Assembly (NCBI GenBank): GCA_947505055.1
Contig: CANNLO010000304.1
Coordinates: forward strand, 1 to 5,939
Reading direction: 5' to 3'
DNA: 5,939 nt
Source: Methylococcaceae bacterium
GTDB taxonomy: Bacteria > Pseudomonadota > Gammaproteobacteria > Methylococcales > Methylomonadaceae
The notes below the pieces were generated by a model. That model made no database searches, was not told the origin of the DNA, and saw only the letters and a list, made by a program, of their open reading frames with translations. The number at the start of each line of letters is the position of its first letter. Positions within the stretch are counted from its first letter, which is position 1. Made by a program: the position numbers and the translations under genes. Below are positions 1 to 5,005 of the stretch, piece after piece.

Positions 1-63
1 ATACGCTCTGATCAAAAGTTAGCGCATTGGTTTGATGTTTCTCAATGGATACGCCTTGCATGA
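1..63 (+). CDS. Group II intron-encoded protein, C-terminal end only
   Basis: The reading frame is open from the first base and ends in HWFDVSQWIRLA followed by TGA at 61-63. Only 20 residues are visible, too few to recognise the protein directly. The call rests on position: the stop codon falls one base before a clear group II intron domain V. That is where the reverse transcriptase/maturase gene ends in many bacterial group II introns, whose ORF sits in domain IV. Such a protein would help the intron splice and copy it into new DNA sites. The reverse transcriptase, maturase and any endonuclease domains lie upstream of the window and cannot be checked. The frame could also be chance. Confidence 0.45.
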   Translation: MRSDQKLAHWFDVSQWIRLA

Positions 64-64
64 G

Positions 65-132
65 GAGCCGTGTACGGATCCGTACGCACGGTTCTGTGGG
101 CAGACGGAGGCTTCGGCCTCCTCTGACCCGAT
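65..132 (+). ncRNA. Group II intron 3' end: domains V and VI
   Basis: Domain V occupies about 65-95. GAGCCGTG (65-72) pairs with CACGGTTC (87-94), including one G-U pair. A two-base CG bulge (85-86) follows the upper stem TACG/CGTA, which closes a GATC loop. Domain VI occupies about 98-129. GGG CAGA (98-104) pairs with TCTG and CCC, the inner stem GGAGGC/GCCTCC (106-111, 116-121) is capped by a TTCG tetraloop, and A126 is left unpaired between TCTG and CCC. An unpaired A in that place is the branch-point nucleotide. With it seven bases from the end, the intron would finish ...CCCGAT at 132, and the 3' exon would start at 133. The upper-loop GATC departs from the usual GNRA-type loop. Subclass is not determined because domains I-IV are outside the window. 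Confidence 0.85.
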
Positions 133-509
133 GATTCGGAGCGATAGCGACAATCCACCACAAGCAGAGGTACAAACTGCCCCTCAGCTAGATTGTTCGT
201 CGTTTGTTGTTAGTTGATCTATAAAACCTTGTCGTTTAATGTCAAGGCTCGCTTGCAAATATCGATAGATAATCACAAGAGTTTGGTCGCGTCATGGCAG
301 AAAATCGAAAATATTTCATTAATGATGCTTTAGTTAGGGGGCAACGTCAGGTTTAACTTGTCAGGATATAGGGCGGGTTGCCCTCATATAGAGCTATCAA
401 CCGTCTAACGAAAGCGGCCATACGGGGGTAAAAATTGACGATATGGGGGCATATGAACTTGTATCTGCCCCATAAGAGAGTCTTCATGTAACAAACGACA
501 GTTCGGCTA
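133..509. other. Gene-poor 3' exon side of the intron, rich in short motifs
   Basis: I see no gene here that I can support. The segment should be the DNA the intron inserted into. It holds GTCGTTTGTT at 199-208 and TTGTCGTTTA at 229-238. The first recurs inverted at 490-499 and the second inverted at 694-703. From about 381 it also holds several copies of an ATATGGGGG-like motif (see the separate repeat entry). A 20-codon frame at 294-356 begins MAENRKYFIND. It has only a weak ribosome site and could be the start of a decayed gene. Confidence 0.4.
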
Positions 510-559
510 CCCCCATATAGACCTTTATCTTGCTAAGTTAAAGGTCTATATGGGGGGTA
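381..559. repeat. Cluster of ATATGGGGG-type motifs in both orientations
   Basis: Six related sites occur within about 180 bases: CCCTCATATAGA (381-392), CATACGGGGGTA (419-430), ATATGGGGGCATAT (441-454), CTGCCCCATA (465-474), TACCCCCATATAGA (508-521) and TCTATATGGGGGGTA (545-559). The shared core is (T)ATATGGGGG followed often by TA. The two most complete copies face each other and form the arms of the hairpin at 510-556. Repeated short sites of this type usually bind a transposase, recombinase, replication initiator or repressor. Nothing visible here says which. Confidence 0.55.
510..556. repeat. 18-bp perfect inverted repeat with 11-base spacer
   Basis: The left arm CCCCCATATAGACCTTTA (510-527) is matched base for base by TAAAGGTCTATATGGGGG (539-556), with spacer TCTTGCTAAGT between. 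With one extra G on the right side, the pairing extends into TA at both outer ends. In RNA it would be a very stable hairpin. No long T-run follows on either strand, so it is not a textbook terminator. A paired protein-binding site, a transposon end junction or a palindromic mobile repeat all fit. Confidence 0.8.
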
Positions 560-772
560 ATAATAAAATAAAGGGGGCGATGTTCGCAGTAACAACAATT
601 TAGCTAGCGGGTTAAAGTCCTGCCGAAGGGGTTGTCCATTCGTCTTGGTAGCACGAAGGCGCGGCGTTTGAGCAATCAAGAGTCGTGAGTTCCTAAACGA
701 CAAAGATATAGGTCTTTTTGAAGGTTGAACCGTGTGTATGGCTTGCTGCATTTCATTGAAGCTTACGGGCAT
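557..772. other. No supported gene
   Basis: A 79-codon frame is open on the minus strand (772 to 533), starting MPVSFNEMQQAIHTVQ. It runs out into the inverted repeat at 510-556, has no convincing ribosome site and resembles nothing I know. I do not call it. The segment also contains the inverted copy of TTGTCGTTTA (694-703). By eye its base composition is closer to the intron-side DNA than to the AT-rich genes that follow. Confidence 0.35.
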
Positions 773-807
773 AAAAAAACCCGCAAGACTAGATAATCTG
801 AGGGTTT
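773..807 (-). terminator. Rho-independent terminator, minus strand
   Basis: Read on the minus strand, AAACCC (807-802) pairs with GGGTTT (782-777) and is followed at once by more T, giving seven T in a row (779-773). The 19-base loop contains a weak inner pairing. This is a standard intrinsic terminator for transcription coming from the right. The nearest minus-strand gene ends at 1093, nearly 300 bases away, so either that transcript has a long tail or an RNA or lost gene lay in between. An alternative stem, CCCGCA (780-785) with TGCGGG (822-827), competes for the same CCC. Confidence 0.6.
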
Positions 808-827
808 CTGTACTTCTCTGATGCGGG
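777..827 (+). promoter_or_regulatory. Two mutually exclusive stems (possible attenuator or decoy RNA)
   Basis: On the plus strand AAACCC (777-782) can pair with GGGTTT (802-807). Alternatively CCCGCA (780-785) can pair with TGCGGG (822-827). Both need bases 780-782, so only one can form. Switches of this sort are used in attenuation, and P4-type phages use a small RNA with competing pairings for immunity. That link is inference: I see no strong plus-strand promoter ahead of it. The simpler reading is a minus-strand terminator with a chance second partner. Confidence 0.25.
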
Positions 828-1092
828 CTCTACCACAACATGCCGCATACATGCTGATTTTGCTCGTCACGCCTATTATAAAAATAAATTATACCGCCAA
901 TTATACCGTCAATACAGTAAGGTAACATCATCTTTTTTTAAAAAACTTCGTAGTAAAATAGCACATATCAGATGTTTTATCAGTTAAAAAATGATGGCGT
1001 TCTTTAATCATGAATAAGTTTCAATTTACTAAATTCGTTTCAAATATTGAGATTCTTGATGTCTCACCTGCATTCGTTAGCAAGAGAGCTAC
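808..1092. other. No supported gene; tandem repeat and open frame without ATG
   Basis: The plus-strand frame is open without a stop from 802 to the TAA at 985-987, but contains no ATG. It encodes a basic, aromatic-rich stretch including STTTCRIHADFARHAYY. I have only a vague impression that this resembles short leader frames upstream of AlpA genes in P4-type islands, and cannot test it. A second plus frame opens with ATG at 1010 and runs into the antisense of the 90-aa gene. It has no ribosome site and is not called. Confidence 0.3.
887..910. repeat. Tandem 12-bp direct repeat
   Basis: AATTATACCGCC (887-898) is followed directly by AATTATACCGTC (899-910), differing at one base. A partial third unit, AATAC, comes next. 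Tandem copies with close to one helical turn per unit are typical of protein-binding arrays, such as integrase arm sites next to an attachment site or operator repeats. The repeat lies where the DNA turns more AT-rich, which fits an element edge. No integrase gene is visible to back that up. Confidence 0.6.
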
Positions 1093-1365
1093 TTATAATT
1101 TAATTATTAATTCTTTAGCGCCCCATTTTTGCAGCCTATCCACCAGCTTGTCTAGGTTCTTAAATCCTTTCTCTCCCCCCGCTTTTTTTACTAGCTTGTA
1201 GATTTTATTCGCATACTGAATATCTAAGAACCATTCTTGAACCAAATAATTATATTTTGCGGTAATTGACTCTAAGCTACCGCCTCGTTTTGATGCATCA
1301 ATATATTGTTTAAGTGTTTTCTCTTCAATTTCAGAATTATTTTTCATTTTATGTAAAAAAATCAT
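1093..1365 (-). CDS. Hypothetical 90-aa basic protein, divergent from the AlpA gene
   Basis: I do not recognise this protein. It is 90 residues, lysine-rich and probably mostly helical, with a polar N-terminus (KNNSEIEEKTLKQYIDAS) and a C-terminal half containing KLVKKAGGEKG and LDKLVDRLQKWGAKELI. There is no signal peptide or membrane segment. The start at 1365 is chosen because GGGAG (plus-strand 1373-1377) lies seven bases upstream. A second ATG seven codons in (MKNNSE) lacks such a site. The gene points away from the AlpA gene and shares its upstream region. Its promoter appears to be TTCATT - 17 bases - TATAAA, with palindromic sites over and just after it, so it is probably tightly controlled. 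Position suggests a regulator or control partner of the element, but no domain shows this. Confidence 0.65.
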   Translation of the reverse strand: MIFLHKMKNNSEIEEKTLKQYIDASKRGGSLESITAKYNYLVQEWFLDIQYANKIYKLVKKAGGEKGFKNLDKLVDRLQKWGAKELIIKL

Positions 1366-1374
1366 GGAAAATCT

Positions 1375-1394
1375 CCCAAAAAGTACTTTTTGGG
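1375..1394. promoter_or_regulatory. 20-bp perfect palindrome, likely operator or ribosome-site hairpin
   Basis: CCCAAAAAGTACTTTTTGGG reads the same on both strands. It lies just downstream of the inferred -10 box of the minus-strand 90-aa gene. Its GGG end forms the first part of that gene's ribosome site GGGAG. As DNA it suits a dimeric repressor. As RNA it would fold and hide part of the ribosome site. Both would reduce expression of the 90-aa gene. Confidence 0.7.
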
Positions 1395-1403
1395 GTGAGT
1401 GGT

Positions 1404-1432
1404 TTTATAAATACAAGTAGATTCCAAATGAA
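1404..1432 (-). promoter_or_regulatory. Putative sigma70 promoter of the 90-aa minus-strand gene
   Basis: On the minus strand, TTCATT (1432-1427) and TATAAA (1409-1404) are 17 bases apart. Transcription would start near 1397, immediately before the 20-bp palindrome. The -35 box matches consensus at only three positions and the -10 box at five. The -35 box sits inside the 19-bp dyad at 1418-1436. Confidence 0.45.
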
Positions 1433-1436
1433 TCTA
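1418..1436. promoter_or_regulatory. 19-bp dyad, candidate operator between divergent genes
   Basis: TAGATTC (1418-1424) and GAATCTA (1430-1436) are perfect inverted arms around CAAAT. It overlaps the inferred -35 box of the minus-strand gene and lies about 35 bases upstream of the AlpA start. A half-site AGATTCAAAT recurs at 1460-1469, directly before that start codon. A dimeric regulator, possibly one of the two flanking gene products, is the natural reader of such a site. Confidence 0.5.
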
Positions 1437-1469
1437 ATGAAATTTAATTATAACCAAGGAGATTCAAAT

Positions 1470-1649
1470 ATGAAGTTTTTAAAGTTGCCACAAGTTATGT
1501 CATTAACAAGCATGTCTAGAAGTTCAATTTATTTAGCAATATCAACCGGAAAATTTCCAAAGCAGATATCTTTAGGAGCAAGAAGCGTCGCTTGGGTTGA
1601 ATCTGATATTTTGAGTTGGATGGAGGAATGTATAGCAAATAGAGGGTAG
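1470..1649 (+). CDS. AlpA-family DNA-binding transcriptional regulator
   Basis: This 59-residue protein matches the AlpA family of small MerR-like helix-turn-helix proteins, which in phage-derived islands act as activators or excisionase-like factors for the element. It opens MKFLKLPQVMSLTSMSRSSIY, where the S-R-S-S-I-Y stretch (16-21) sits at the recognition helix. GKFPKQISLG (27-36) forms the wing-like turn typical of the family, then RSVAWVESDILSWM (38-51) supplies the conserved W-x-x-x-D-I-x-x-W ending. Length is normal for the family. The start at 1470 is chosen because AAGGAG (1456-1461) lies eight bases upstream. An upstream in-frame ATG at 1314 would add 52 residues reading antisense through the 90-aa gene start and the operators, so it is rejected. 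The gene stands between the divergent control region and the primase-helicase, consistent with a role in switching on replication or excision. Confidence 0.88.
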   Translation: MKFLKLPQVMSLTSMSRSSIYLAISTGKFPKQISLGARSVAWVESDILSWMEECIANRG

Positions 1650-1665
1650 TGCAATGGGTATTAAA

Positions 1666-1688
1666 AAGCTAATCCTTAAAATTAGCTT
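1666..1688 (+). terminator. Weak hairpin after the AlpA gene
   Basis: AAGCTAAT (1666-1673) and ATTAGCTT (1681-1688) pair perfectly around a seven-base loop, 17 bases past the AlpA stop codon. The sequence after it is ATTTAAAA rather than a T-run, so termination would be weak. It may instead mark an RNA processing point or a partial block before the primase-helicase. Confidence 0.35.
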
Positions 1689-1738
1689 ATTTAAAAATCA
1701 CGAATTTTATAGTGAAGGGTGCAAACTACACTAACTTA

Positions 1739-1791
1739 AGCTAGTTTAGTTCTATGTTGTTTCTTGTAAAAACAATATGAACGAACTAGCT
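1739..1791 (+). promoter_or_regulatory. Long structured leader hairpin before the primase-helicase
   Basis: Three stacked stems line up. AGCTAGTT (1739-1746) pairs with AACTAGCT (1784-1791). GTTC (1749-1752) pairs with GAAC (1779-1782). ATGTTGTTT (1754-1762) pairs with AAACAATAT (1770-1778, one G-U). That makes about 21 base pairs with small bulges and a seven-base loop. No T-run follows, so it is not an ordinary terminator. It ends 21 bases before the primase-helicase start and leaves the weak ribosome site AAAGAGA free. It could be a leader that tunes mRNA stability or translation, a pause site, or an operator as DNA. I see no clear -35/-10 pair in this gap. Confidence 0.55.
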
Positions 1792-1812
1792 CTCAACTAA
1801 AGAGATCTAACA

Positions 1813-4449
1813 ATGCAAAAGAATAATATTATTTTAAATAGCGTAACACAAGATATTTATCATGAAAATACGAAGATAAAATTTACTAAATTTGTAGATG
1901 CTGACATGAAAACCGCTAAATTATATGATTTAGATGGTGATGTGGTGTTACTGAAGTCAACAAACGGAAACTTTTGGAATGGATCGTTTGAAACAATTAG
2001 TATTCCATATACCGAACTACCTCATGCCGTAGAATCAATGATGGTGGGGGAGTTTATTATACAAGGGGTGCATCAGCATTTAGCATCGGGAAGTTGCCCC
2101 TCTGATGCAACGAGATCCAAGCAGTTATTTCCGCTTAGTGATCAAGCTGGGCTGCTAATAATAGATAGTGATTCCATTGATATGTTTGATGAAATAGGTT
2201 CTTTAGATGATCTTATAGATGCACTTGTTACAATAGAACCTGCTTTAGTTTCAGTTATGAAGTTTTGTTCTAGCTCTGCCAGTAGTCATATTGAATATAA
2301 TGATATAAATTCTGGATTGCGTGGTGTGCATACCTTTATACCTGTCAGTAATACTAAGAATAATACCGCTCTCATTGAAGCGTTACATGTACGATCAGTG
2401 ATCCAGGGATATGCGTATCCAAAATTAACCAAAGCAGGTGTTATTAAAATAAACTCGCTAATTGATACTGCATTGAAAACTTCAAATCAACCAGTTTTTG
2501 AAGGTGGTGCAATACTAAATAACCCCGTTATTATTCAACATAAAGAGTTTAAATTATATGAGGGGGCTGTTTTAGATGCTAGTGTCATCAAGTCTTTAAC
2601 TAACAGTGAAAAAACTAAGTATGATGTGACTGTTACTGCTTTAAAAGAATCGGTATCAGTACAAGCCAGCGTTATCCGAGCACAATATTTAAAAGAAAAG
2701 GGTCGGGCGATTAAGGATAGATTTCCAGCTCTATCCGATAAACAGGCAGGAAACATTACTAATAAAGCCGTAATGGATAATGATCTCTACGGGCAATTTA
2801 TTTTACGACTAGAAACCGGTGAAGATATTACTGTTCAAGCTGTTTTGGATAATAAAGAAAAGTACCACCTTGCTGCCTGCGCACATCCTTTTGATGAAGA
2901 TATTATGGGTAAAACTTTAATATATTTGGATCAAGACAAACCAATTATTCACACCTTTGCTCATGGTGAAGAGTTGTATTACTTACATCCTGTAATTGCT
3001 CAATGGGAAATTTCTTTATTAGACCATGTTGACTTGTTTAATAAAACTCATGCCCAAGTCATTTTTGGCGGAAAGCACAAGATCATGCGTTCAGTAGATG
3101 CAGAAATTCATCCGGACAATCGCATTACCTATGAATTTCTGAATGTAGAGGATTTAAAAAAGATTTATGCGAATAATCTTATCCAAATCGGCGAAAAGAA
3201 TACCACTAAAGGTTTGGAGCCGGTCTATAAAGATAAAATGTCTGCGTGGTTATATCACCCTAAGTGCTGTGTTTATATAGGTGGCGTAGCATTTAAACCT
3301 GCTCAACGGACACCTGAAAATTATTATAATCTTTGGCAAGGTTTTGCAATAGCACCAAAATCAGGGGGTATAACATCACTAATTAATGAGCATATAGAGC
3401 GTGTAATCTGTAATAAAGATCCTGACCTTATCAAATATTTTAAAGATTGGGTTGGTTATACCATACAGCATCCAGAATCTCCTGTTGGTTCAGCATTAGT
3501 GCTACGAGGTGAAAAAGGCTCTGGAAAAGGTATTATTGGGCATTTTCTACGAAAAATTTGGGGTACACATGGTATGCATATTAGTAACCCTGTTCATTTG
3601 GTCGGTAAATTCAACAATCACTTAGCCGACTTATGTTTTCTTTTTGCCGATGAAGCATTTTATTCTGGGGACAAACAACATGAATGTATATTGAAAGCTT
3701 TGATAACCGAGCCGGTTATTACTATTGAACGTAAAGGTATAGATTCAATTAGTCAGCCTAATTTTTTGAAAATATTCATGGCAACTAATAGTGATTTTGC
3801 TGTTCCAGCTTCCAAAGATGAACGACGATTTGGAGTTTTTGATGTTTCAAGTGCTCGTATCAATGATAATGCATATTTCCGCGCGTTAGCTGTTGCATGT
3901 AATGATAAAGAAGTCCAAGCTGCATTTCTGGATGAAATGTTGAGTCGTGATGTAAGTGGGTTTTCTGCAAATGAAATTCCGGAAACTCAAGGCTTAAAGG
4001 ATCAGCGATTGCATTCTTTACCGTCACATGGTCAGTGGATTGCCGATAGTCTGAGCAAAGGTTACTTTACAATTAAGTATCAAATTGACTATGAATATTT
4101 TGCTTCAACCAGTTGGCAAACAGAGCTTCCAACCAATGTTTTGCATGCGAGCTACTTAGACTGGTGTAACTCAAATAAAAAGACTCAATATGATATTGTG
4201 ACGATATCTGTGCTGGGCAAATACTTGAAAAATATTTATGTTAGTAAGAAACTTAAAGGCGGTGCTAGAGGCTATGTATTCGGGAGTTGGGATGCTGCCA
4301 TTTTAGCTTTTCAGAATTATGAAAAAGTAGATCTTGGTATTGAAAGAGAATTAAAAACAGAACCTTTATCTAATTGGTTCAATGACTATAACGCAGACGA
4401 GGTAGGAGCTGCTTCTTTACTTTCAAGTACACACGCAATGTCGCACTAA
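1813..4449 (+). CDS. Primase-helicase (AEP-like primase plus DUF5906/SF3-like helicase)
   Basis: This 878-residue protein is the replication enzyme of the element: it should make primers and unwind DNA at the element's own origin. The N-terminal part carries the three catalytic signatures of an archaeo-eukaryotic-type primase. These are D118-S-D120 in LLIIDSDS, S157-S-H159, and D218 in SLIDTALKTSNQPVFEG, the last placed as in related phage primases. The second half is a P-loop ATPase of the DUF5906/superfamily 3 kind. It has Walker A GEKGSGKG (566-573), Walker B LCFLFADEA (607-615, with D613 and E614), a sensor asparagine at N659 (FMATNSD) and an arginine pair R671-R672 in KDERRF. The C-terminal region around 777-850 (LHASYLDWCNSNKKT, then GYVFGSWDAA) looks like the winged-helix DNA-binding tail seen in P4/D5-type primases. 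No frameshift or missing key residue is evident. The start ATG has a modest site (AAAGAGA) about eight bases upstream. An iteron array begins five bases after its stop codon and is the likely target. Motif assignment for the primase half is less certain than for the helicase half. Confidence 0.9.
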   Translation: MQKNNIILNSVTQDIYHENTKIKFTKFVDADMKTAKLYDLDGDVVLLKSTNGNFWNGSFETISIPYTELPHAVESMMVGEFIIQGVHQHLASGSCPSDATRSKQLFPLSDQAGLLIIDSDSIDMFDEIGSLDDLIDALVTIEPALVSVMKFCSSSASSHIEYNDINSGLRGVHTFIPVSNTKNNTALIEALHVRSVIQGYAYPKLTKAGVIKINSLIDTALKTSNQPVFEGGAILNNPVIIQHKEFKLYEGAVLDASVIKSLTNSEKTKYDVTVTALKESVSVQASVIRAQYLKEKGRAIKDRFPALSDKQAGNITNKAVMDNDLYGQFILRLETGEDITVQAVLDNKEKYHLAACAHPFDEDIMGKTLIYLDQDKPIIHTFAHGEELYYLHPVIAQWEISLLDHVDLFNKTHAQVIFGGKHKIMRSVDAEIHPDNRITYEFLNVEDLKKIYANNLIQIGEKNTTKGLEPVYKDKMSAWLYHPKCCVYIGGVAFKPAQRTPENYYNLWQGFAIAPKSGGITSLINEHIERVICNKDPDLIKYFKDWVGYTIQHPESPVGSALVLRGEKGSGKGIIGHFLRKIWGTHGMHISNPVHLVGKFNNHLADLCFLFADEAFYSGDKQHECILKALITEPVITIERKGIDSISQPNFLKIFMATNSDFAVPASKDERRFGVFDVSSARINDNAYFRALAVACNDKEVQAAFLDEMLSRDVSGFSANEIPETQGLKDQRLHSLPSHGQWIADSLSKGYFTIKYQIDYEYFASTSWQTELPTNVLHASYLDWCNSNKKTQYDIVTISVLGKYLKNIYVSKKLKGGARGYVFGSWDAAILAFQNYEKVDLGIERELKTEPLSNWFNDYNADEVGAASLLSSTHAMSH

Positions 4450-4453
4450 ATTT

Positions 4454-4553
4454 TAGACAGCAAGACAGGGTGGTTATTTTTTATATCCTTCCTGTCTGGT
4501 CTACAAGTGTTGATTTTACTAGGTTCTAGACAGCAAGACAGGACAGACAGCAT
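4454..4553 (+). repeat. Left arm of the iteron array
   Basis: This ~100-base arm has one 14-base iteron at its outer end, an inverted half-site in the middle, and at its inner end a 27-base unit (4527-4553). That unit extends the iteron with a second GACAG-type block ending ACAGCAT. Compared with the reverse complement of 4754-4851, the iterons match almost perfectly, while the DNA between them matches only in patches such as TTGATT near the middle. The arm begins directly after the primase-helicase stop codon. Confidence 0.75.
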
Positions 4554-4753
4554 ATTTCTTATTAATTTGAAAAAATAAATATAGAAAGTGTGTGCATTGT
4601 ACTAGTTATTCGCTCTTCCAGAATGTACTTTATTGAATTTCAAAGATATTGTCTTTTAAAAACTATGTTGCACGCGAAAAATTATCCTTTAATAACAATG
4701 TGTTATATTGAATAGCGAAAAGTGAGATTGTATGTGGAGTAAAAATGGAAAAA

Positions 4754-4851
4754 ATGCTGTCTGTGCTGTCTTGCTGTCTATTGCCAATATAATCAATATG
4801 TTACACACGACAGGAGGTTCTGGGTAATTAAGTGTGCTGTCTTGCTGTCTA
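4754..4851 (-). repeat. Right arm of the iteron array
   Basis: This is the inverted counterpart of the left arm. Its inner 27-base unit (4754-4780) matches 4527-4553 at 26 of 27 positions in reverse complement. Within the arm, TGTGCTGTCTTGCTGTCTA occurs twice exactly (4762-4780 and 4833-4851). A 15-codon frame at 4745-4792 runs through the inner unit. It is preceded by GGAG, but I treat it as probably incidental. Confidence 0.75.
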
Positions 4852-4965
4852 GTTTTTAACATTGAAATTCACCCTGTTTCCATTCAAATTATGAATACAC
4901 GTAAACGCAAACCGTATTAACTCGATATTAAAATCATTGTATGAGCAATATAATTAACTTTCCTC

Positions 4966-4984
4966 TATAATATCTGAAGATATT
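4966..4984 (+). promoter_or_regulatory. Promoter -10 box and overlapping dyad of the 236-aa gene
   Basis: A perfect TATAAT lies at 4966-4971. No good -35 box sits 16-18 bases upstream, and the nearest TTG-containing hexamer (TTGTAT, 4937-4942) is too far, so activation may be needed. AATATC (4969-4974) and GATATT (4979-4984) form an inverted repeat around TGAA that overlaps the -10 box and the expected start of transcription. This is a good place for a repressor to bind. Confidence 0.5.
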
Positions 4985-5005
4985 TACAAAGAACAGGCAT
5001 TTAAA

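Larger units (their letters stand above)
4454..4851. other. Candidate replication origin: mirror-symmetric iteron array
   Basis: Four exact copies of AGACAGCAAGACAG occur: forward at 4455-4468 and 4528-4541, inverted at 4766-4779 and 4837-4850. The spacing is 73 bases on the left and 71 on the right, so the block is nearly symmetric about position 4653. Between each pair lies a half-site in opposite orientation, CCTGTC (4491-4496) on the left and GACAGG (4809-4814) on the right, placed at mirror positions. The roughly 200-base centre is AT-rich. P4-type satellites replicate from iteron-bearing sites bound by their own primase-helicase, so this array next to such a gene is a strong origin candidate. 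A miniature transposon with long inverted ends is the main alternative. Function is inference; the repeats are seen directly. Confidence 0.6.

Noticed and set aside
32..217. 61-codon plus-strand frame starting MMFLNGYALHEEPC
   Set aside because: It reads straight through intron domains V and VI, has no ribosome site and uses a different frame from the likely maturase end.
294..356. 20-codon frame MAENRKYFIND...
   Set aside because: It looks protein-like but is very short, has a poor ribosome site and no visible continuation in another frame. At most it is a gene remnant.
600..720. Possible integron attC-like site in the GC-richer stretch
   Set aside because: No pair of conserved core sites or properly spaced inverted boxes could be found.
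533..772. 79-codon minus-strand frame
   Set aside because: It has no ribosome site, the C-terminal part is the translation of an inverted repeat, and no family resemblance is seen.
1010..1201. 63-codon plus-strand frame
   Set aside because: Its second half is antisense to the better-supported 90-aa gene and it lacks a ribosome site.
1314..1469. N-terminal 52-residue extension of the AlpA protein
   Set aside because: It would overlap the divergent gene start and both operators. The strong AAGGAG lies before 1470, where the normal AlpA sequence begins.
2535..2756. 73-codon minus-strand frame
   Set aside because: It lies wholly inside the primase-helicase gene and is a shadow of it.
4454..4851. 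CRISPR array
   Set aside because: The repeats are too few and in both orientations, with unequal repeat lengths and no regular spacers.
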